Positions 27,203 through 37,876 of a DNA stretch of 64,000 bases are shown here, in pieces. Source of the stretch: Ancylobacter rudongensis (GTDB lineage Bacteria; Pseudomonadota; Alphaproteobacteria; Rhizobiales; Xanthobacteraceae). The position numbers and the translations under genes were made by a program. Position 1 is the first letter of the stretch, and each line of letters opens with the position of its first letter. The stretch spans positions 434,001 to 498,000 of the forward strand of contig NZ_FMTP01000001.1 in the NCBI RefSeq assembly GCF_900100155.1, given 5' to 3'. The notes under the pieces were generated by a model. The model was not told where the DNA came from, did not search any database, and saw nothing but the letters and a program-made list of their open reading frames with translations.

Positions 27203-27619
27203 ATGTCGGTTGAGATCGACCAAGAGTATCGCCCCCGCGAGGACGAGCCTTTCATGAACGAGCGGCAGCGGGAGTATTTCCGCCAGAAGCTGCTGCAGTG
27301 GAAGGAAGACATCCTGCGCGAGGCGAAAGAGACACTTCAGCACCTTCAGGACGAGAACCAGAATCACCCTGACATCGCTGACCGCGCGTCGTCGGAAACC
27401 GATCGCGCGATCGAGCTCAGGGCCCGCGACCGCCAGCGCAAGCTGATCGCCAAGATCGAATCGGCGCTGGAGCGGATCGATGACGGGTCCTACGGCTATT
27501 GCGAGGAGACCGGCGAGCCGATCTCGCTCAAGCGGCTTGAGGCCCGGCCGATCGCGACGCTGTCGATCGAGGCGCAGGAACGCCATGAGCGTCGCGAGCG
27601 CGTTTACCGCGACGACTGA
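27203..27619 (+). CDS. dksA: RNA polymerase-binding transcription factor DksA (cysteine-poor form)
   Basis: A 138-residue DksA/TraR protein that binds the RNA polymerase secondary channel and, with ppGpp, controls stringent-response promoters. The coiled-coil tip has the essential DxxDxA pattern (D57, D60, A62 in PDIADRAS). The globular domain keeps YGYCEETGEPISLKRLEARP but has only one cysteine where E. coli DksA has four, so it cannot hold a structural zinc in the usual way; such zinc-poor DksA is known in alphaproteobacteria. The ribosome binding site is GAGGACCAAGG. An intrinsic terminator follows about 110 bases after the stop. Confidence 0.94.
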   Translation: MSVEIDQEYRPREDEPFMNERQREYFRQKLLQWKEDILREAKETLQHLQDENQNHPDIADRASSETDRAIELRARDRQRKLIAKIESALERIDDGSYGYCEETGEPISLKRLEARPIATLSIEAQERHERRERVYRDD

Positions 27620-27655
27620 ACCCGGGAGATGAATGCCGGTCTCCGCGAGACGACA

Positions 27656-27687
27656 CCGGACGAAAATTCCGGAGACGTCTCGTCCGG
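27656..27687. repeat. Inverted repeat downstream of dksA
   Basis: CCGGACGA (27656-27663) and TCGTCCGG (27680-27687) form a perfect 8-bp inverted repeat around a 16-base centre. It lies in the dksA 3' untranslated region, before the terminator, and may be an RNA stem. Confidence 0.5.
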
Positions 27688-27728
27688 ACCGGGCTGTTAA
27701 GCGGGCAGAAGGCATCGACAGAGCATGG

Positions 27729-27763
27729 AAAAAGGGCGATCCGCACAACGGGTCGCCCTTTTT
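27729..27763. terminator. Bidirectional intrinsic terminator (dksA / FliO-like gene)
   Basis: AAAAAGGGCGA-(T)CC pairs with GG-(G)TCGCCCTTTTT around CGCACAAC, with A-runs on the left and T-runs on the right. It can terminate dksA (plus) and the FliO-like gene (minus). Confidence 0.85.
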
Positions 27764-27802
27764 CGTTTGAACGTCTTGGCATCGGCCTCGGAACCGGCGT
27801 GC

Positions 27803-29245
27803 TCAGGGGCGGCGGTTGCGGCCCAGGAGATTGGCCATTTCTTCTTCGAACAGATCGGCGGGCTCCGCCGGCCGCGCGTCGTCGGCCGCGTCAGGAAGGT
27901 CGATCGCCGGCGCAAACATGTCGATGGCGCGAATCGGCGGCGCCCCCTCAGCCGGCTTCGCGTCTACGCGGATCTCGGATGACGGCGCATCGCGCAAGGC
28001 GGCCTCCGGACGCTCAATGCCGGGCGCGACGCTCTGGGGAACCGGCGCCGGTGCAGGCGCGGCGGCGGGTGAGGCAACGACAACCGGAGTCGGGGCGGCG
28101 GCCGGAGATTCTGGGGACCAAGCAGGCCCCTCCTGCCGCCGACCTTCAGTTCCGCGCACGGGCGCGGCCGGACGGTCGATCGCGCGTTCGAGGGCGCGCT
28201 CGAAGGCCGGGGACGTAATGGCCGAAGGCTGGATGACCGGGCCGGGCTGCCGGCCGGCCTCGCCTTCGGGCAGCGCCGGGCGCCGCAACGCCTCCTCGAG
28301 ATGGTCGGCCATGCCGGCGAAGAGCGGGTCCACCTTCACCGACACCCGTGCGCCGGTCTCCGGCTCGGACGGGGGTGCGACGACCGGCTCGGCGCGCTGG
28401 ACCGCCGGGGCCGCCGGGGGCGTGTGAGGCAGTTGAGGTGCCTGCGCCTGACCGCGTGCCAGTTCATCGGGGCCTTGAACGCGCGGCTCGACCGAGCGTC
28501 GGGCAAAGGGCGCCGCCGCAACAATCGGCGCGGTGGCCATCGGGGCAGGAGCAAGGGCAGCCGGCTCGACGGCGATGTCGCGCGCCGGACCGCGCGACAC
28601 CATTGTCGGACGTGGCTCGACAGGTGTGCGCGCTTCAGGGGGGAGAGGCGTCGGGCGCGGCGCCCGGGGCGCGGCCGGAGGCAGCGGCGGCAGGTCACGC
28701 GGGCTGCGGGGAGGCTCGCGCAGTGGGTCGGCGCGATGGAACTCGCCGCGCGGGAGCTCGGCACGCAGCGGGTCCGGGCGAGGGGGCTCCGCTGCGCGCA
28801 GGGGCTCTGCACGAAGGGGCTCGGCGCGCAGGGGTTCGGTCCGCAGCGGCTCTGCCGCCCGCAGGGAATCGTGTGGCGGGGCCGGCTCGGGTGCTCGCAT
28901 CGGCTCAGGACCGCGTGAGAGCTCCGGTCCACGGGGCGGGGCGTGCGGATGCTGCGGTGCCCGGGCATGGATGGCGCCGATGCCGCTTTCCACCAGAAAG
29001 TCGCTGCCGCCGCCGAGCACGACGAGGTGCTGGACATCGTCACGCTGGATCAGCACGAGGCGGCGCGTGTCGTCGATCTGTATATGGTCGATGACGGCCA
29101 GCCGGTGGCCGGCGACCAGGCCGTGGCCTCGGCTGCGCCGCGCCCGGCGCCCGAGCCAGACGACGAGGCCCGCCAGCACGATCAGCCCGACAAGGGCGAG
29201 GATCGGCACGGCGAACGTTCCGAGATCGGCCAGTACATCCATCAT
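27803..29245 (-). CDS. FliO-like membrane protein with long proline-rich tail
   Basis: A 480-residue protein. One N-terminal transmembrane helix (about 5-27, LADLGTFAVPILALVGLIVL region) is followed by a FliO-type domain (about 30-85: RLAVIDHIQIDDTRRLVLIQ, then HLVVLGGGSDFLVESG). The remaining 390 residues are a low-complexity Pro/Ala/Arg/Glu tail with EPLRA-type repeats. FliO helps assemble the flagellar type III export gate, but it is usually about 100-150 residues and within a fli operon; this one is far longer and sits between dksA and cckA. It may have a non-flagellar role. The start at 29245 has GGAG nine bases upstream. Confidence 0.7.
   Translation of the reverse strand: MMDVLADLGTFAVPILALVGLIVLAGLVVWLGRRARRSRGHGLVAGHRLAVIDHIQIDDTRRLVLIQRDDVQHLVVLGGGSDFLVESGIGAIHARAPQHPHAPPRGPELSRGPEPMRAPEPAPPHDSLRAAEPLRTEPLRAEPLRAEPLRAAEPPRPDPLRAELPRGEFHRADPLREPPRSPRDLPPLPPAAPRAPRPTPLPPEARTPVEPRPTMVSRGPARDIAVEPAALAPAPMATAPIVAAAPFARRSVEPRVQGPDELARGQAQAPQLPHTPPAAPAVQRAEPVVAPPSEPETGARVSVKVDPLFAGMADHLEEALRRPALPEGEAGRQPGPVIQPSAITSPAFERALERAIDRPAAPVRGTEGRRQEGPAWSPESPAAAPTPVVVASPAAAPAPAPVPQSVAPGIERPEAALRDAPSSEIRVDAKPAEGAPPIRAIDMFAPAIDLPDAADDARPAEPADLFEEEMANLLGRNRRP
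28793..28866 (-). repeat. 15-bp tandem repeats coding EPLRA-like pentapeptides
   Basis: About five consecutive 15-base units encode variants of EPLRA/EPLRT (AAEPLRTEPLRAEPLRAEPL) within the tail of the FliO-like protein. Further degenerate copies (DPLRA, ADPLRE) extend toward 28730. Boundaries are approximate. Confidence 0.7.
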
Positions 29246-29505
29246 GCGCCACATCTCCTGCAAGGCCGGAGGCCTGCGCAGGCGTCGCACAGGCCGATTA
29301 CATGCGCCCTTTGTGTCGCGTAAGGGCGCGCCGGGCAAGCCCCGCGCCCCTTTCCGCCCCTGCGCGCGGCTCGCAAGCCCTGCTGGCGGCGGATAAGCCC
29401 AATCGGGCCTTGCTCCCGGGGAGCGTGTCAGGCACCAAGAAGCTCAGGTTGAATCGCCTCGCTGCGCTGCGTCGGTGGCGGCAGCGAAAGGCTTCTGGCT
29501 TGGAT

Positions 29506-32034
29506 ATGGCGAACGGCGGACGCGACGATCCCACGATCGACCGAACCGAGATCGGCGGCAGCATAAGGCTGGTGCTGCTGGTGGCGCTGGCGCTTGTCGG
29601 TGCCGTGGTGTCGCTGTTGCTGCTGGGGCGCGACCGCGCCGACCCCTGGATCATCGGGTTGCTGACGGTTCTGGCCGTCGTCGGCGTCTTCGCGCTGTTC
29701 GCCTATGCCGCCGGCCTGCTGCGTTTCGGCGCGCCGGACCTTCGCGACGAACTCGCTCGCCGAATCGTCGACAGCGCCCCCGAGGGGGTGAGCATCGTCG
29801 ATACGCTCGGGCGCGTGCTCTACGCCAATCCGCGCTATTGCGAGATCACCGGCGCGGCCGCGCCGGCGGAGGCACGACCGGTGGAGCGCCTGTTCACCAG
29901 CGACCCGGACGCCTCCGAGGCGGTGTATCGCCTCGTGCAAGGGGTTCGCGAGGGCCGTGCGGCCGTGGAAGAGGTGCGCTTGGCGGGTCCCGGCCAGCCA
30001 GTGCGCTGGCTCAGGCTTGGCGCGCGGCGCGCCGCCACTTCCGGCAAGGGCGTGCGCGCCACCGTGTGGACAGTCAGCGACCTGACGCGCGAGCGCGAGC
30101 GGCAGGAGACCGCCTTTCTCGAGCTTCAGCACGCCATCGACTATCTCGACCACGCTCCGGCCGGTTTCTTCTCCGCCGCTGGCGGGGCGATCCACTACAT
30201 CAACGCCACGCTGGTGGACTGGCTGGGCTATGACCTCGCCGAGTTCGGCCCGGGCGGTCTTTCGGTCGGCGACATTGTGCCCGGCCCGGCTGCGGCGCTG
30301 CTGACCGGCATGGCGCCATTGCCCGGCGGGGTCCGCACCGAGGTGCTCGACCTCGACCTGCGGCGCAAGAATGGCCAGCCGCTGCCTGTCCGGCTCTGGC
30401 ACCGCGTCGCCTATGCGTCGGACGGCACGCCAGGGGCGTCGCGCACGCTGGTGGTCAACCGCTCGCGGGAGGACAATGCGGCCGATCCGGCCCGCGCGGC
30501 CGAGGTGCGTTTCGCGCGCTTCTTCCACAATTCCCCGATCGCCATCGCCGAAGTCGATGTGGAAGGGCGCATCGTCCGCGCCAATGCCATGTTCGCCCGG
30601 CTGTTCGGCGGGCGCGAGGACGAGCGCCGCCGCATCGTCGACATCGTGCCCGAGGCGGCGCGCAGCCCTCTCGAACTGGCGCTGGAGGCGGCGGTGCACG
30701 GGCAGGCGCCCGCCGCGCCGCTGGATATCGTGCTGGAGCGTGAGGGTGGGCGTTCGGCTAGGCTCTATTTTGCCTCGGTCGAGGATGGCGTCGGCGCCCG
30801 CGAAGCGGCGATCGTCTATGTGATCGAGACCACGGAGCAGCGGGCGCTGGAAGCCCAGTTCGCCCAGTCGCAGAAGATGCAGGCGGTCGGCCAACTCGCC
30901 GGCGGCGTGGCGCACGACTTCAACAATGTGCTGACCGCCATTATCGGCTATTCTGACCTCCTGCTGGCCAATGCACGGCCCACCGATCCGTCCTTCCAGG
31001 ACGTGATGCAGATCAAGCAGAATGCCAACCGTGCGGCGGGACTGGTTCGCCAGTTGCTCGCCTTCTCGCGCCGGCAGACGCTGCGCCCGCAGGTGCTGCG
31101 CCTCGGCGACGTGATGAGCGACCTCACCATGCTGCTGCGCCGCCTGCTGGGCGAGACGATCAAGCTGGAAGTCAAAGAAGAGCGCGATCTCTGGCCGGTG
31201 AAGGCGGATCTCAACCAGTTCGAGCAGGTGATCGTCAACCTCGCGGTCAATGCGCGCGACGCCATGCCGGAGGGCGGCACGCTCTCCATCCGCACCGCCA
31301 ATGTGAATGCGGAGCAGAGCGCGGTCTATGCCGAAGCGGGCCTGCCGCACGCCGATCACGTGCTGGTCGAGGTGGCTGACACCGGCACCGGCATCCCGCC
31401 CGCCATTCTCGACAAGATTTTCGAGCCCTTCTTTTCCACCAAGGAGGTCGGCAAGGGTACCGGCCTTGGCCTCTCGACGGTTTATGGCATCGTCAAGCAG
31501 ACGGGTGGCACCCTTCAGGTGGAGAGCGCGATGGGGCAGGGCTCGGTGTTCCGGGTCTTCCTGCCGCGCCATGTTCCCGACGCGGCCGAGCTGGCCCCGC
31601 GCGCGCCGGAGCCCGACCTTCCGGCCAAGGCGACCGACCTCACCGGGCGCGGCACGCTGCTGCTGGTGGAGGACGAGGAAGCGGTGCGCGCCTTCGCCGC
31701 CCGGGCGCTGATGTCGCGCGGCTATCACGTATTGGAGGCGGGTTCCGGCGTCGAGGCGCTGGAGGTGATGGCCCAGCACCCCGGCGAGGTCGAACTGATC
31801 CTCTCCGACGTGGTGATGCCGGAAATGGACGGGCCGACGCTGCTGAAAGAGTTGCGCCCCACCCATCCCGACATCAAGGTGATATTCATGTCGGGCTATG
31901 CCGAGGAAGCCTTCGCCAAGAACCTGCCGGAGGGGGCGGATTTCGGCTTCCTGCCGAAGCCGTTCACCCTCAAGCAGTTGATCGAGGCGGTGAAGGCGAG
32001 CATGGGCCGGAGTGAACCGGGCCGTACCGAGTAA
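29506..32034 (+). CDS. cckA: Cell cycle hybrid histidine kinase CckA
   Basis: An 842-residue inner-membrane kinase/phosphatase that feeds phosphate through ChpT to CtrA and CpdR, the master cell-cycle switch of alphaproteobacteria. Two transmembrane helices (about 16-33 and 44-64) are followed by PAS-like domains (about 85-460), a HisKA dimerisation domain with phospho-acceptor H470 ([11 protein letters not shown]), a HATPase domain ([42 protein letters not shown]), and a C-terminal receiver with phosphorylated D768 ([13 protein letters not shown]) and KPF near the end. The HDFNN box and the SGYAEEAF stretch of the receiver are CckA hallmarks. Start chosen at 29506 (MANGGRDD). It is followed by pgi after 31 bases. 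Confidence 0.93.
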   Translation: MANGGRDDPTIDRTEIGGSIRLVLLVALALVGAVVSLLLLGRDRADPWIIGLLTVLAVVGVFALFAYAAGLLRFGAPDLRDELARRIVDSAPEGVSIVDTLGRVLYANPRYCEITGAAAPAEARPVERLFTSDPDASEAVYRLVQGVREGRAAVEEVRLAGPGQPVRWLRLGARRAATSGKGVRATVWTVSDLTRERERQETAFLELQHAIDYLDHAPAGFFSAAGGAIHYINATLVDWLGYDLAEFGPGGLSVGDIVPGPAAALLTGMAPLPGGVRTEVLDLDLRRKNGQPLPVRLWHRVAYASDGTPGASRTLVVNRSREDNAADPARAAEVRFARFFHNSPIAIAEVDVEGRIVRANAMFARLFGGREDERRRIVDIVPEAARSPLELALEAAVHGQAPAAPLDIVLEREGGRSARLYFASVEDGVGAREAAIVYVIETTEQRALEAQFAQSQKMQAVGQLAGGVAHDFNNVLTAIIGYSDLLLANARPTDPSFQDVMQIKQNANRAAGLVRQLLAFSRRQTLRPQVLRLGDVMSDLTMLLRRLLGETIKLEVKEERDLWPVKADLNQFEQVIVNLAVNARDAMPEGGTLSIRTANVNAEQSAVYAEAGLPHADHVLVEVADTGTGIPPAILDKIFEPFFSTKEVGKGTGLGLSTVYGIVKQTGGTLQVESAMGQGSVFRVFLPRHVPDAAELAPRAPEPDLPAKATDLTGRGTLLLVEDEEAVRAFAARALMSRGYHVLEAGSGVEALEVMAQHPGEVELILSDVVMPEMDGPTLLKELRPTHPDIKVIFMSGYAEEAFAKNLPEGADFGFLPKPFTLKQLIEAVKASMGRSEPGRTE

Positions 32035-32065
32035 TGTCCCGCGAGGGGACCGTCTGGAGGATGAG

Positions 32066-33709
32066 ATGAGCGCAGCGACCGAGGACGTCTTCAAGGCTCT
32101 GGCCGCCGACCATGCTTCCCGGGCCGAGGAAAAGGTGGCGAACCTGTTCGCCGCCGATCCCGACCGTTTCGCCAGCTTCTCCGCCTCTTTCGAGGACATG
32201 CTGCTCGATTTCTCCAAGTGCTCGCTGACCGCGCACACGCTCGGCCTGCTGCTCGATCTCGTCCGCGCCGCCGGCGTCGAGGCCAAGCGCGAGGCGATGT
32301 TTACCGGCGTGCACATCAACCTCACCGAGGACCGTGCCGTGCTGCACACAGCGCTGCGTGACCCCGGCGAGACGCCGCTCACGGTCGACGGGCAGGATGT
32401 GCGCGCGGACGTCGCTTCCGTGCTTGCCGCCATGGCGACCTTCGCCGAGGGCATCCGTTCCGGCACGCTGAAGGGCTGGACCGGCAAGCCGATCACCGAT
32501 GTGGTCAATATCGGCATCGGCGGGTCCGACCTCGGCCCGGTCATGGCGACCATCGCGCTGACGCCCTATCATGACGGGCCGCGCGCCCATTACGTCTCCA
32601 ATGTCGACGGCGCTCATCTCTACGACACGGTGAAGGACCTCGATCCGGCGTCCACCCTGTTCATCGTCGCGTCCAAGACCTTCACCACCCAGGAAACCAT
32701 GTCTAACGCCGCCAGCGCGCGGCACTGGATCGTCGAGGCGCTGGGCGAGGCGGCGGTGGCCAACCACTTCGCCGCCGTCTCCACCGCGCTCGACAAGGTG
32801 GCTGCCTTCGGCATCGCGCCGGATCGGGTGTTCGGCTTCTGGGATTGGGTGGGCGGTCGCTATTCGGTGTGGTCGGCGATTGGTCTGCCGGTGATGATCG
32901 CCGTGGGCGAAGCGCATTTCCGCCGCTTCCTTGCCGGCGGTCACGCCATGGACGAGCATTTCCGTACCGCGCCGCTGGAGAAGAGCCTGCCGGTGCTGCT
33001 GGCCCTCGTCGGCATCTGGCACCGTGACGTATGCGGCTATGCCACCCGCGCGGTCATTCCCTATGACCAGCATCTGGCGCGTCTGCCGGCCTATCTCCAG
33101 CAGCTCGACATGGAGAGCAACGGCAAGCATGTGACGCTCGACGGCAAGACCGTGGCTCATGATACCGGGCCGGTGGTCTGGGGCGAGCCGGGCACCAACG
33201 GGCAGCACGCCTTCTTCCAGCTCATCCACCAGGGCACCAGCCCGATCCCGGTCGAGTTCCTTATCGCGGCAAAGGGCCATGCCGAAGAGAAGGAGCCGGG
33301 CCTTAAGCGCCAGCACGCCATGCTGATCGCCAATTGCCTCGCCCAGTCCGAGGCGCTGATGCGCGGCCGTACGCTGGAAGAAGCGAAAGCGCAGCTTCTC
33401 GCCGCCGGCCGTGACGAGGCGAGCGCCGACAAGATCGCCCCGCACCGCGTCTTCACCGGCAGCCGGCCCTCGGTGACGATCGCCTATGAGACGCTCGATC
33501 CCTACACGCTCGGGCGCATCATCGCCCTCTACGAGCACCGTGTGTTCGTCGAGGGCGCGATCTGGAACATCAACAGCTTCGACCAGTGGGGCGTGGAGCT
33601 TGGCAAGGAACTCGCCAACACATTGCTACCGGCGGTGGAAAGCGGCGTCGCGCCCGACAGTGTCTCGACCTCAGCGGCCGGTTTGCTCCGCCATCTCGTG
33701 GCTAAATAA
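32066..33709 (+). CDS. pgi: Glucose-6-phosphate isomerase
   Basis: A 547-residue cytoplasmic enzyme interconverting glucose-6-phosphate and fructose-6-phosphate. Both family signatures are visible: [17 protein letters not shown] and [20 protein letters not shown], together with [19 protein letters not shown] sugar-phosphate binding ([15 protein letters not shown]) and SKTFTTQET. The length matches E. coli Pgi. The ribosome binding site CTGGAGG lies five bases before the ATG. The first 30 bases after cckA have no terminator, so read-through is possible. Phosphoglucomutase follows about 120 bases later. Confidence 0.97.
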   Translation: MSAATEDVFKALAADHASRAEEKVANLFAADPDRFASFSASFEDMLLDFSKCSLTAHTLGLLLDLVRAAGVEAKREAMFTGVHINLTEDRAVLHTALRDPGETPLTVDGQDVRADVASVLAAMATFAEGIRSGTLKGWTGKPITDVVNIGIGGSDLGPVMATIALTPYHDGPRAHYVSNVDGAHLYDTVKDLDPASTLFIVASKTFTTQETMSNAASARHWIVEALGEAAVANHFAAVSTALDKVAAFGIAPDRVFGFWDWVGGRYSVWSAIGLPVMIAVGEAHFRRFLAGGHAMDEHFRTAPLEKSLPVLLALVGIWHRDVCGYATRAVIPYDQHLARLPAYLQQLDMESNGKHVTLDGKTVAHDTGPVVWGEPGTNGQHAFFQLIHQGTSPIPVEFLIAAKGHAEEKEPGLKRQHAMLIANCLAQSEALMRGRTLEEAKAQLLAAGRDEASADKIAPHRVFTGSRPSVTIAYETLDPYTLGRIIALYEHRVFVEGAIWNINSFDQWGVELGKELANTLLPAVESGVAPDSVSTSAAGLLRHLVAK

Positions 33710-35458
<1,749 letters not shown>

Positions 35459-35465
35459 ACGGCGT

Positions 35466-35483
35466 CGCGGGAGACATCCCGCG
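35466..35483. terminator. Possible terminator hairpin after pgm
   Basis: CGCGGGA-GACA-TCCCGCG, a perfect 7-bp stem eight bases after the pgm stop and between converging genes. There is no T-run on either side, so termination is uncertain. Confidence 0.35.
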
Positions 35484-35525
35484 CTCTGGGGGCATCTACG
35501 GGTCGTAGGTGTCCGCACCGGCTCC

Positions 35526-36074
35526 TCAGCGCAGGGAACCGGTCCACAGCAGTTCGAGCCGGCGCAGCACGCCATAGGCGATGCCGAGTTCGGTCGTCTG
35601 GTCGTTGTCATGGCTTGTCTGGCGGCTGTCATGCGTCGCGCGGATGGCGTCGCAGAGATCCTGCGCCTTCTCGCTCAATCGCAGGCGTGCCGAACGTCGG
35701 TCACGCTGCGAGGCGGTGCGGTGGACATATCCGGCATCGACAAGCTGCTTCAGATTGTACGAGGCATTCGATCCCAGATAATGCCCACGTTCCAGAAGGT
35801 CGCGGACGGAGAGCTCGTCATTGCCGATCGTGAACAGCAGCATCACCTGCGAGGGGCTGATGTCGTCGACACTGAGTCGTGTCAATTCGGCGCGCAGCAC
35901 GTCCAGGAAGCGGCGGTGGGCGCGCTCGATCAACCGCCCGATTTCCCAATGAGTGATCCGTGTCGTGCCTCCAGCCGGGTCGTTAACCGCCGTTGCCGGA
36001 AAGCCCTCTCGGGGGGCGTCGGAGATGTCCGCCGTCTCCACCGCCTGAGCCGCTTTGCGTGCAGTTGACCTCAT
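35526..36074 (-). CDS. MarR-family winged-helix transcriptional regulator
   Basis: A 182-residue regulator. A Thr/Ala-rich N-terminal extension (1-40) precedes a MarR fold: dimer helix RLIERAHRRFLDVLRAELTR, recognition region ELSVRDLLERGHYLGSNAS then YNLKQLVDAGYV, wing HRTASQRDRRSARLRLSEKG-like (ends RLRLSEKAQDLC). The recognition helix with GSNASYNLKQL is distinctive and resembles, from memory, the LdtR group of Hyphomicrobiales that controls an L,D-transpeptidase; that assignment is tentative. A perfect 12-bp inverted repeat lies 55 bases upstream of the start (36129-36160) and could be its own operator. Upstream in-frame methionines are absent; the ATG at 36074 is the only good candidate for this frame. 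Confidence 0.85.
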   Translation of the reverse strand: MRSTARKAAQAVETADISDAPREGFPATAVNDPAGGTTRITHWEIGRLIERAHRRFLDVLRAELTRLSVDDISPSQVMLLFTIGNDELSVRDLLERGHYLGSNASYNLKQLVDAGYVHRTASQRDRRSARLRLSEKAQDLCDAIRATHDSRQTSHDNDQTTELGIAYGVLRRLELLWTGSLR

Positions 36075-36128
36075 GCCTGCCGTTCCCGTCCCAGTAGCGA
36101 CGCCCGCGGCCGATGTGCCGGCCCCTGC

Positions 36129-36160
36129 CTCTGCCGTGACGGGAAGCCGTCACGGCAGAG
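36129..36160. promoter_or_regulatory. Perfect 12-bp inverted repeat upstream of marR-type gene
   Basis: CTCTGCCGTGAC (36129-36140), spacer GGGAAGCC, then GTCACGGCAGAG (36149-36160). It lies between dps and the MarR gene, upstream of the MarR start. A dimeric operator is the simplest reading; a transcript hairpin is the alternative. No T-run follows. Confidence 0.5.
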
Positions 36161-36327
36161 CGACGATGATGTTGGGCAGCAGATTATTGAGAAAATGGGG
36201 CGGTGGCCAACGTATTTATGAGAGGGGCGCTTCGGTCCACGGAAAATCATTGGCGGGCAGGGTGCATCATTGCGAGCTCTGCCAGTCGCAAGGGGTCGGG
36301 CCAAAAATGGGAGGGATGCAAACCCGT

Positions 36328-36816
36328 TCAGCGCGGAACTTCGAGGTGCGATTCGAGAAACCAGAGCGCCTTATCGAGAGAGCGCGAGGCGGCCGTGAAG
36401 ATGTCGGCGGTAGTGGGGTCGCCCGCATCGTCAGAATCGTTGATGGCCTTGCGCACATTATTGGCCACAGTTCCGAAACGCTCGGCCAGCGCCTTGAGGT
36501 GGGCGGGGATAGCGTAGATGTCGGTGGGGTACGGCTTCAGCGGGCTTCCTTCCGCAACCGCCTGGGTGGTGCCGAGCGCCGTGCCGCCCAGTTGCACGAC
36601 CCGCTCGGCCATAGTGTCGGTATGGCCGTCCATTTCAGCGCGGAAGCCGTCGAGCATTTCGTGCACGGCGATGAACTGCGGCCCCTTCAGGTTCCAGTGT
36701 GCCTGCTTGATGGCCAGTGCGAGGTCGATGCCCGCCGCGAGGTTGGCATTGAGCAGTTCGATGGCGACATTCTTGGCGTTGGAGGGGACGTCGTTGGCGG
36801 TGTCGTGGACAGGCAT
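36328..36816 (-). CDS. dps: DNA starvation/stationary phase protection protein Dps
   Basis: A 162-residue ferritin-like protein that forms a 12-subunit cage, oxidises and stores iron and protects DNA from peroxide. Inter-subunit ferroxidase ligands align in spacing with E. coli Dps: H40 (KQAHWNLKG), H52 and D56 (VHEMLDGF), D67 and E71 (HTDTMAERV). The N-terminus is short with few lysines, so DNA binding may be weak. It is monocistronic on the minus strand; the agmatinase gene upstream is also on the minus strand. No clear OxyR or Irr site was recognised upstream. Confidence 0.95.
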   Translation of the reverse strand: MPVHDTANDVPSNAKNVAIELLNANLAAGIDLALAIKQAHWNLKGPQFIAVHEMLDGFRAEMDGHTDTMAERVVQLGGTALGTTQAVAEGSPLKPYPTDIYAIPAHLKALAERFGTVANNVRKAINDSDDAGDPTTADIFTAASRSLDKALWFLESHLEVPR

Positions 36817-36919
36817 GGGTGGTCCTCTTCATGTGCCGGCCCGGCATTAACGCTATCGGGCGGCCGCGCGGTGCGGAAGGTGCATCGACAGGGAGAAGAT
36901 TGGACCTATCGAACGGTAT

Positions 36920-37876
36920 TCAAGAGCCCCGACGATGAAGAATCCGGCCGATGAAGTTGAGCAGCACCTGGGCGGCGAGGATGGATGTGACGCCCGATGG
37001 GTCGTATTCGCGGGCCACCTCGACCAGATCGACTCCAACCACGTTGCCCCGTTGGGTCAGCCCGTCGAGCAACTCCAGCACTTCGTAATAGGTGAAGCCA
37101 CCATGGCTCGGCGTGCCGGTGCCTGGGGCAATGGAGGGGTCGAAGCCGTCTATGTCGATCGTGACGTAATACCGCTTGCCCGCCGGAATACGCGCCAGCA
37201 CCGCCTCCGTGCCGAGCTCGCGGATCTGACGGACGCTGAGAATGTCCGAGCCCATGGCGCGGGCGGCTTCATAGCCCTCCCGCGCGGTGGAGGAGACATT
37301 GCGGATGCCAAGCTGGGTGAGGCCGGTGACATAGGGCTTCTCGGCCGCCCGGCGCAACGGGTTGCCATGGCCGCGCCTTACGCCGTGGCGCTCGTCGACG
37401 AAGTCGAGATGGGCGTCGAACTGGACGATGTGGATCGACTCCTGCTCGGAGAACGCCTCAATGCAGGGAATGTTGATCGAATGATCGCCACCGAGCACGA
37501 CCGGGAGAGCGCCAGCGGCGAGGATCTTGCGCACGGCCAGCTCGATATTGGCGTGGCTGCCCTCGGTGTCGGTGTGGATCATGTCGGCGTCGCCGATATC
37601 GACGATGCGGGTGGTCTCCGCCGCGAGATAGGTCACGTCGTCCTCGTGGTCATACGCGCCGGCATGGCCGAAGGAGAACAGCGTCGAGGCTTCGCGGATG
37701 GCGCGTGGGCCGGAGCGGGCGCCGGAGCGCCATTGGGTGCCGAGATCGAACGGTGCGCCGAGGACGGCAACATCGGCGTCGATCTTGTCCCAGTCGAGCT
37801 GCAGCGGGTATTTGCCGAAGGTGCAAATGCCAACGAATGGAAGGTCTAAGCGACCGTTTTCATAGCCGTGGGACAT
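36920..37876 (-). CDS. Ureohydrolase (agmatinase family), paralogue A
   Basis: A 318-residue Mn-dependent ureohydrolase that releases urea from a guanidino compound. Metal ligands are complete: H132 (GGDHSINIP), D154, H156 and D158 (QFDAHLDF), D241 and D243 (TIDIDGFDPS). The family includes agmatinase, guanidinobutyrase, guanidinopropionase and guanidine hydrolase, which cannot be told apart by metal motifs; the cluster context argues against a simple housekeeping agmatinase. Its ATG overlaps the TGA of the upstream paralogue (TGATG), so the two are translationally coupled and may form one complex. It is the last gene of the minus-strand catabolic operon. Confidence 0.9.
   Translation of the reverse strand: MSHGYENGRLDLPFVGICTFGKYPLQLDWDKIDADVAVLGAPFDLGTQWRSGARSGPRAIREASTLFSFGHAGAYDHEDDVTYLAAETTRIVDIGDADMIHTDTEGSHANIELAVRKILAAGALPVVLGGDHSINIPCIEAFSEQESIHIVQFDAHLDFVDERHGVRRGHGNPLRRAAEKPYVTGLTQLGIRNVSSTAREGYEAARAMGSDILSVRQIRELGTEAVLARIPAGKRYYVTIDIDGFDPSIAPGTGTPSHGGFTYYEVLELLDGLTQRGNVVGVDLVEVAREYDPSGVTSILAAQVLLNFIGRILHRRGS

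Noticed and set aside
29428..32553. 1041-codon minus-strand frame over cckA and pgi
   Set aside because: Spans two certain plus-strand genes and has no domain; a codon-bias artefact.
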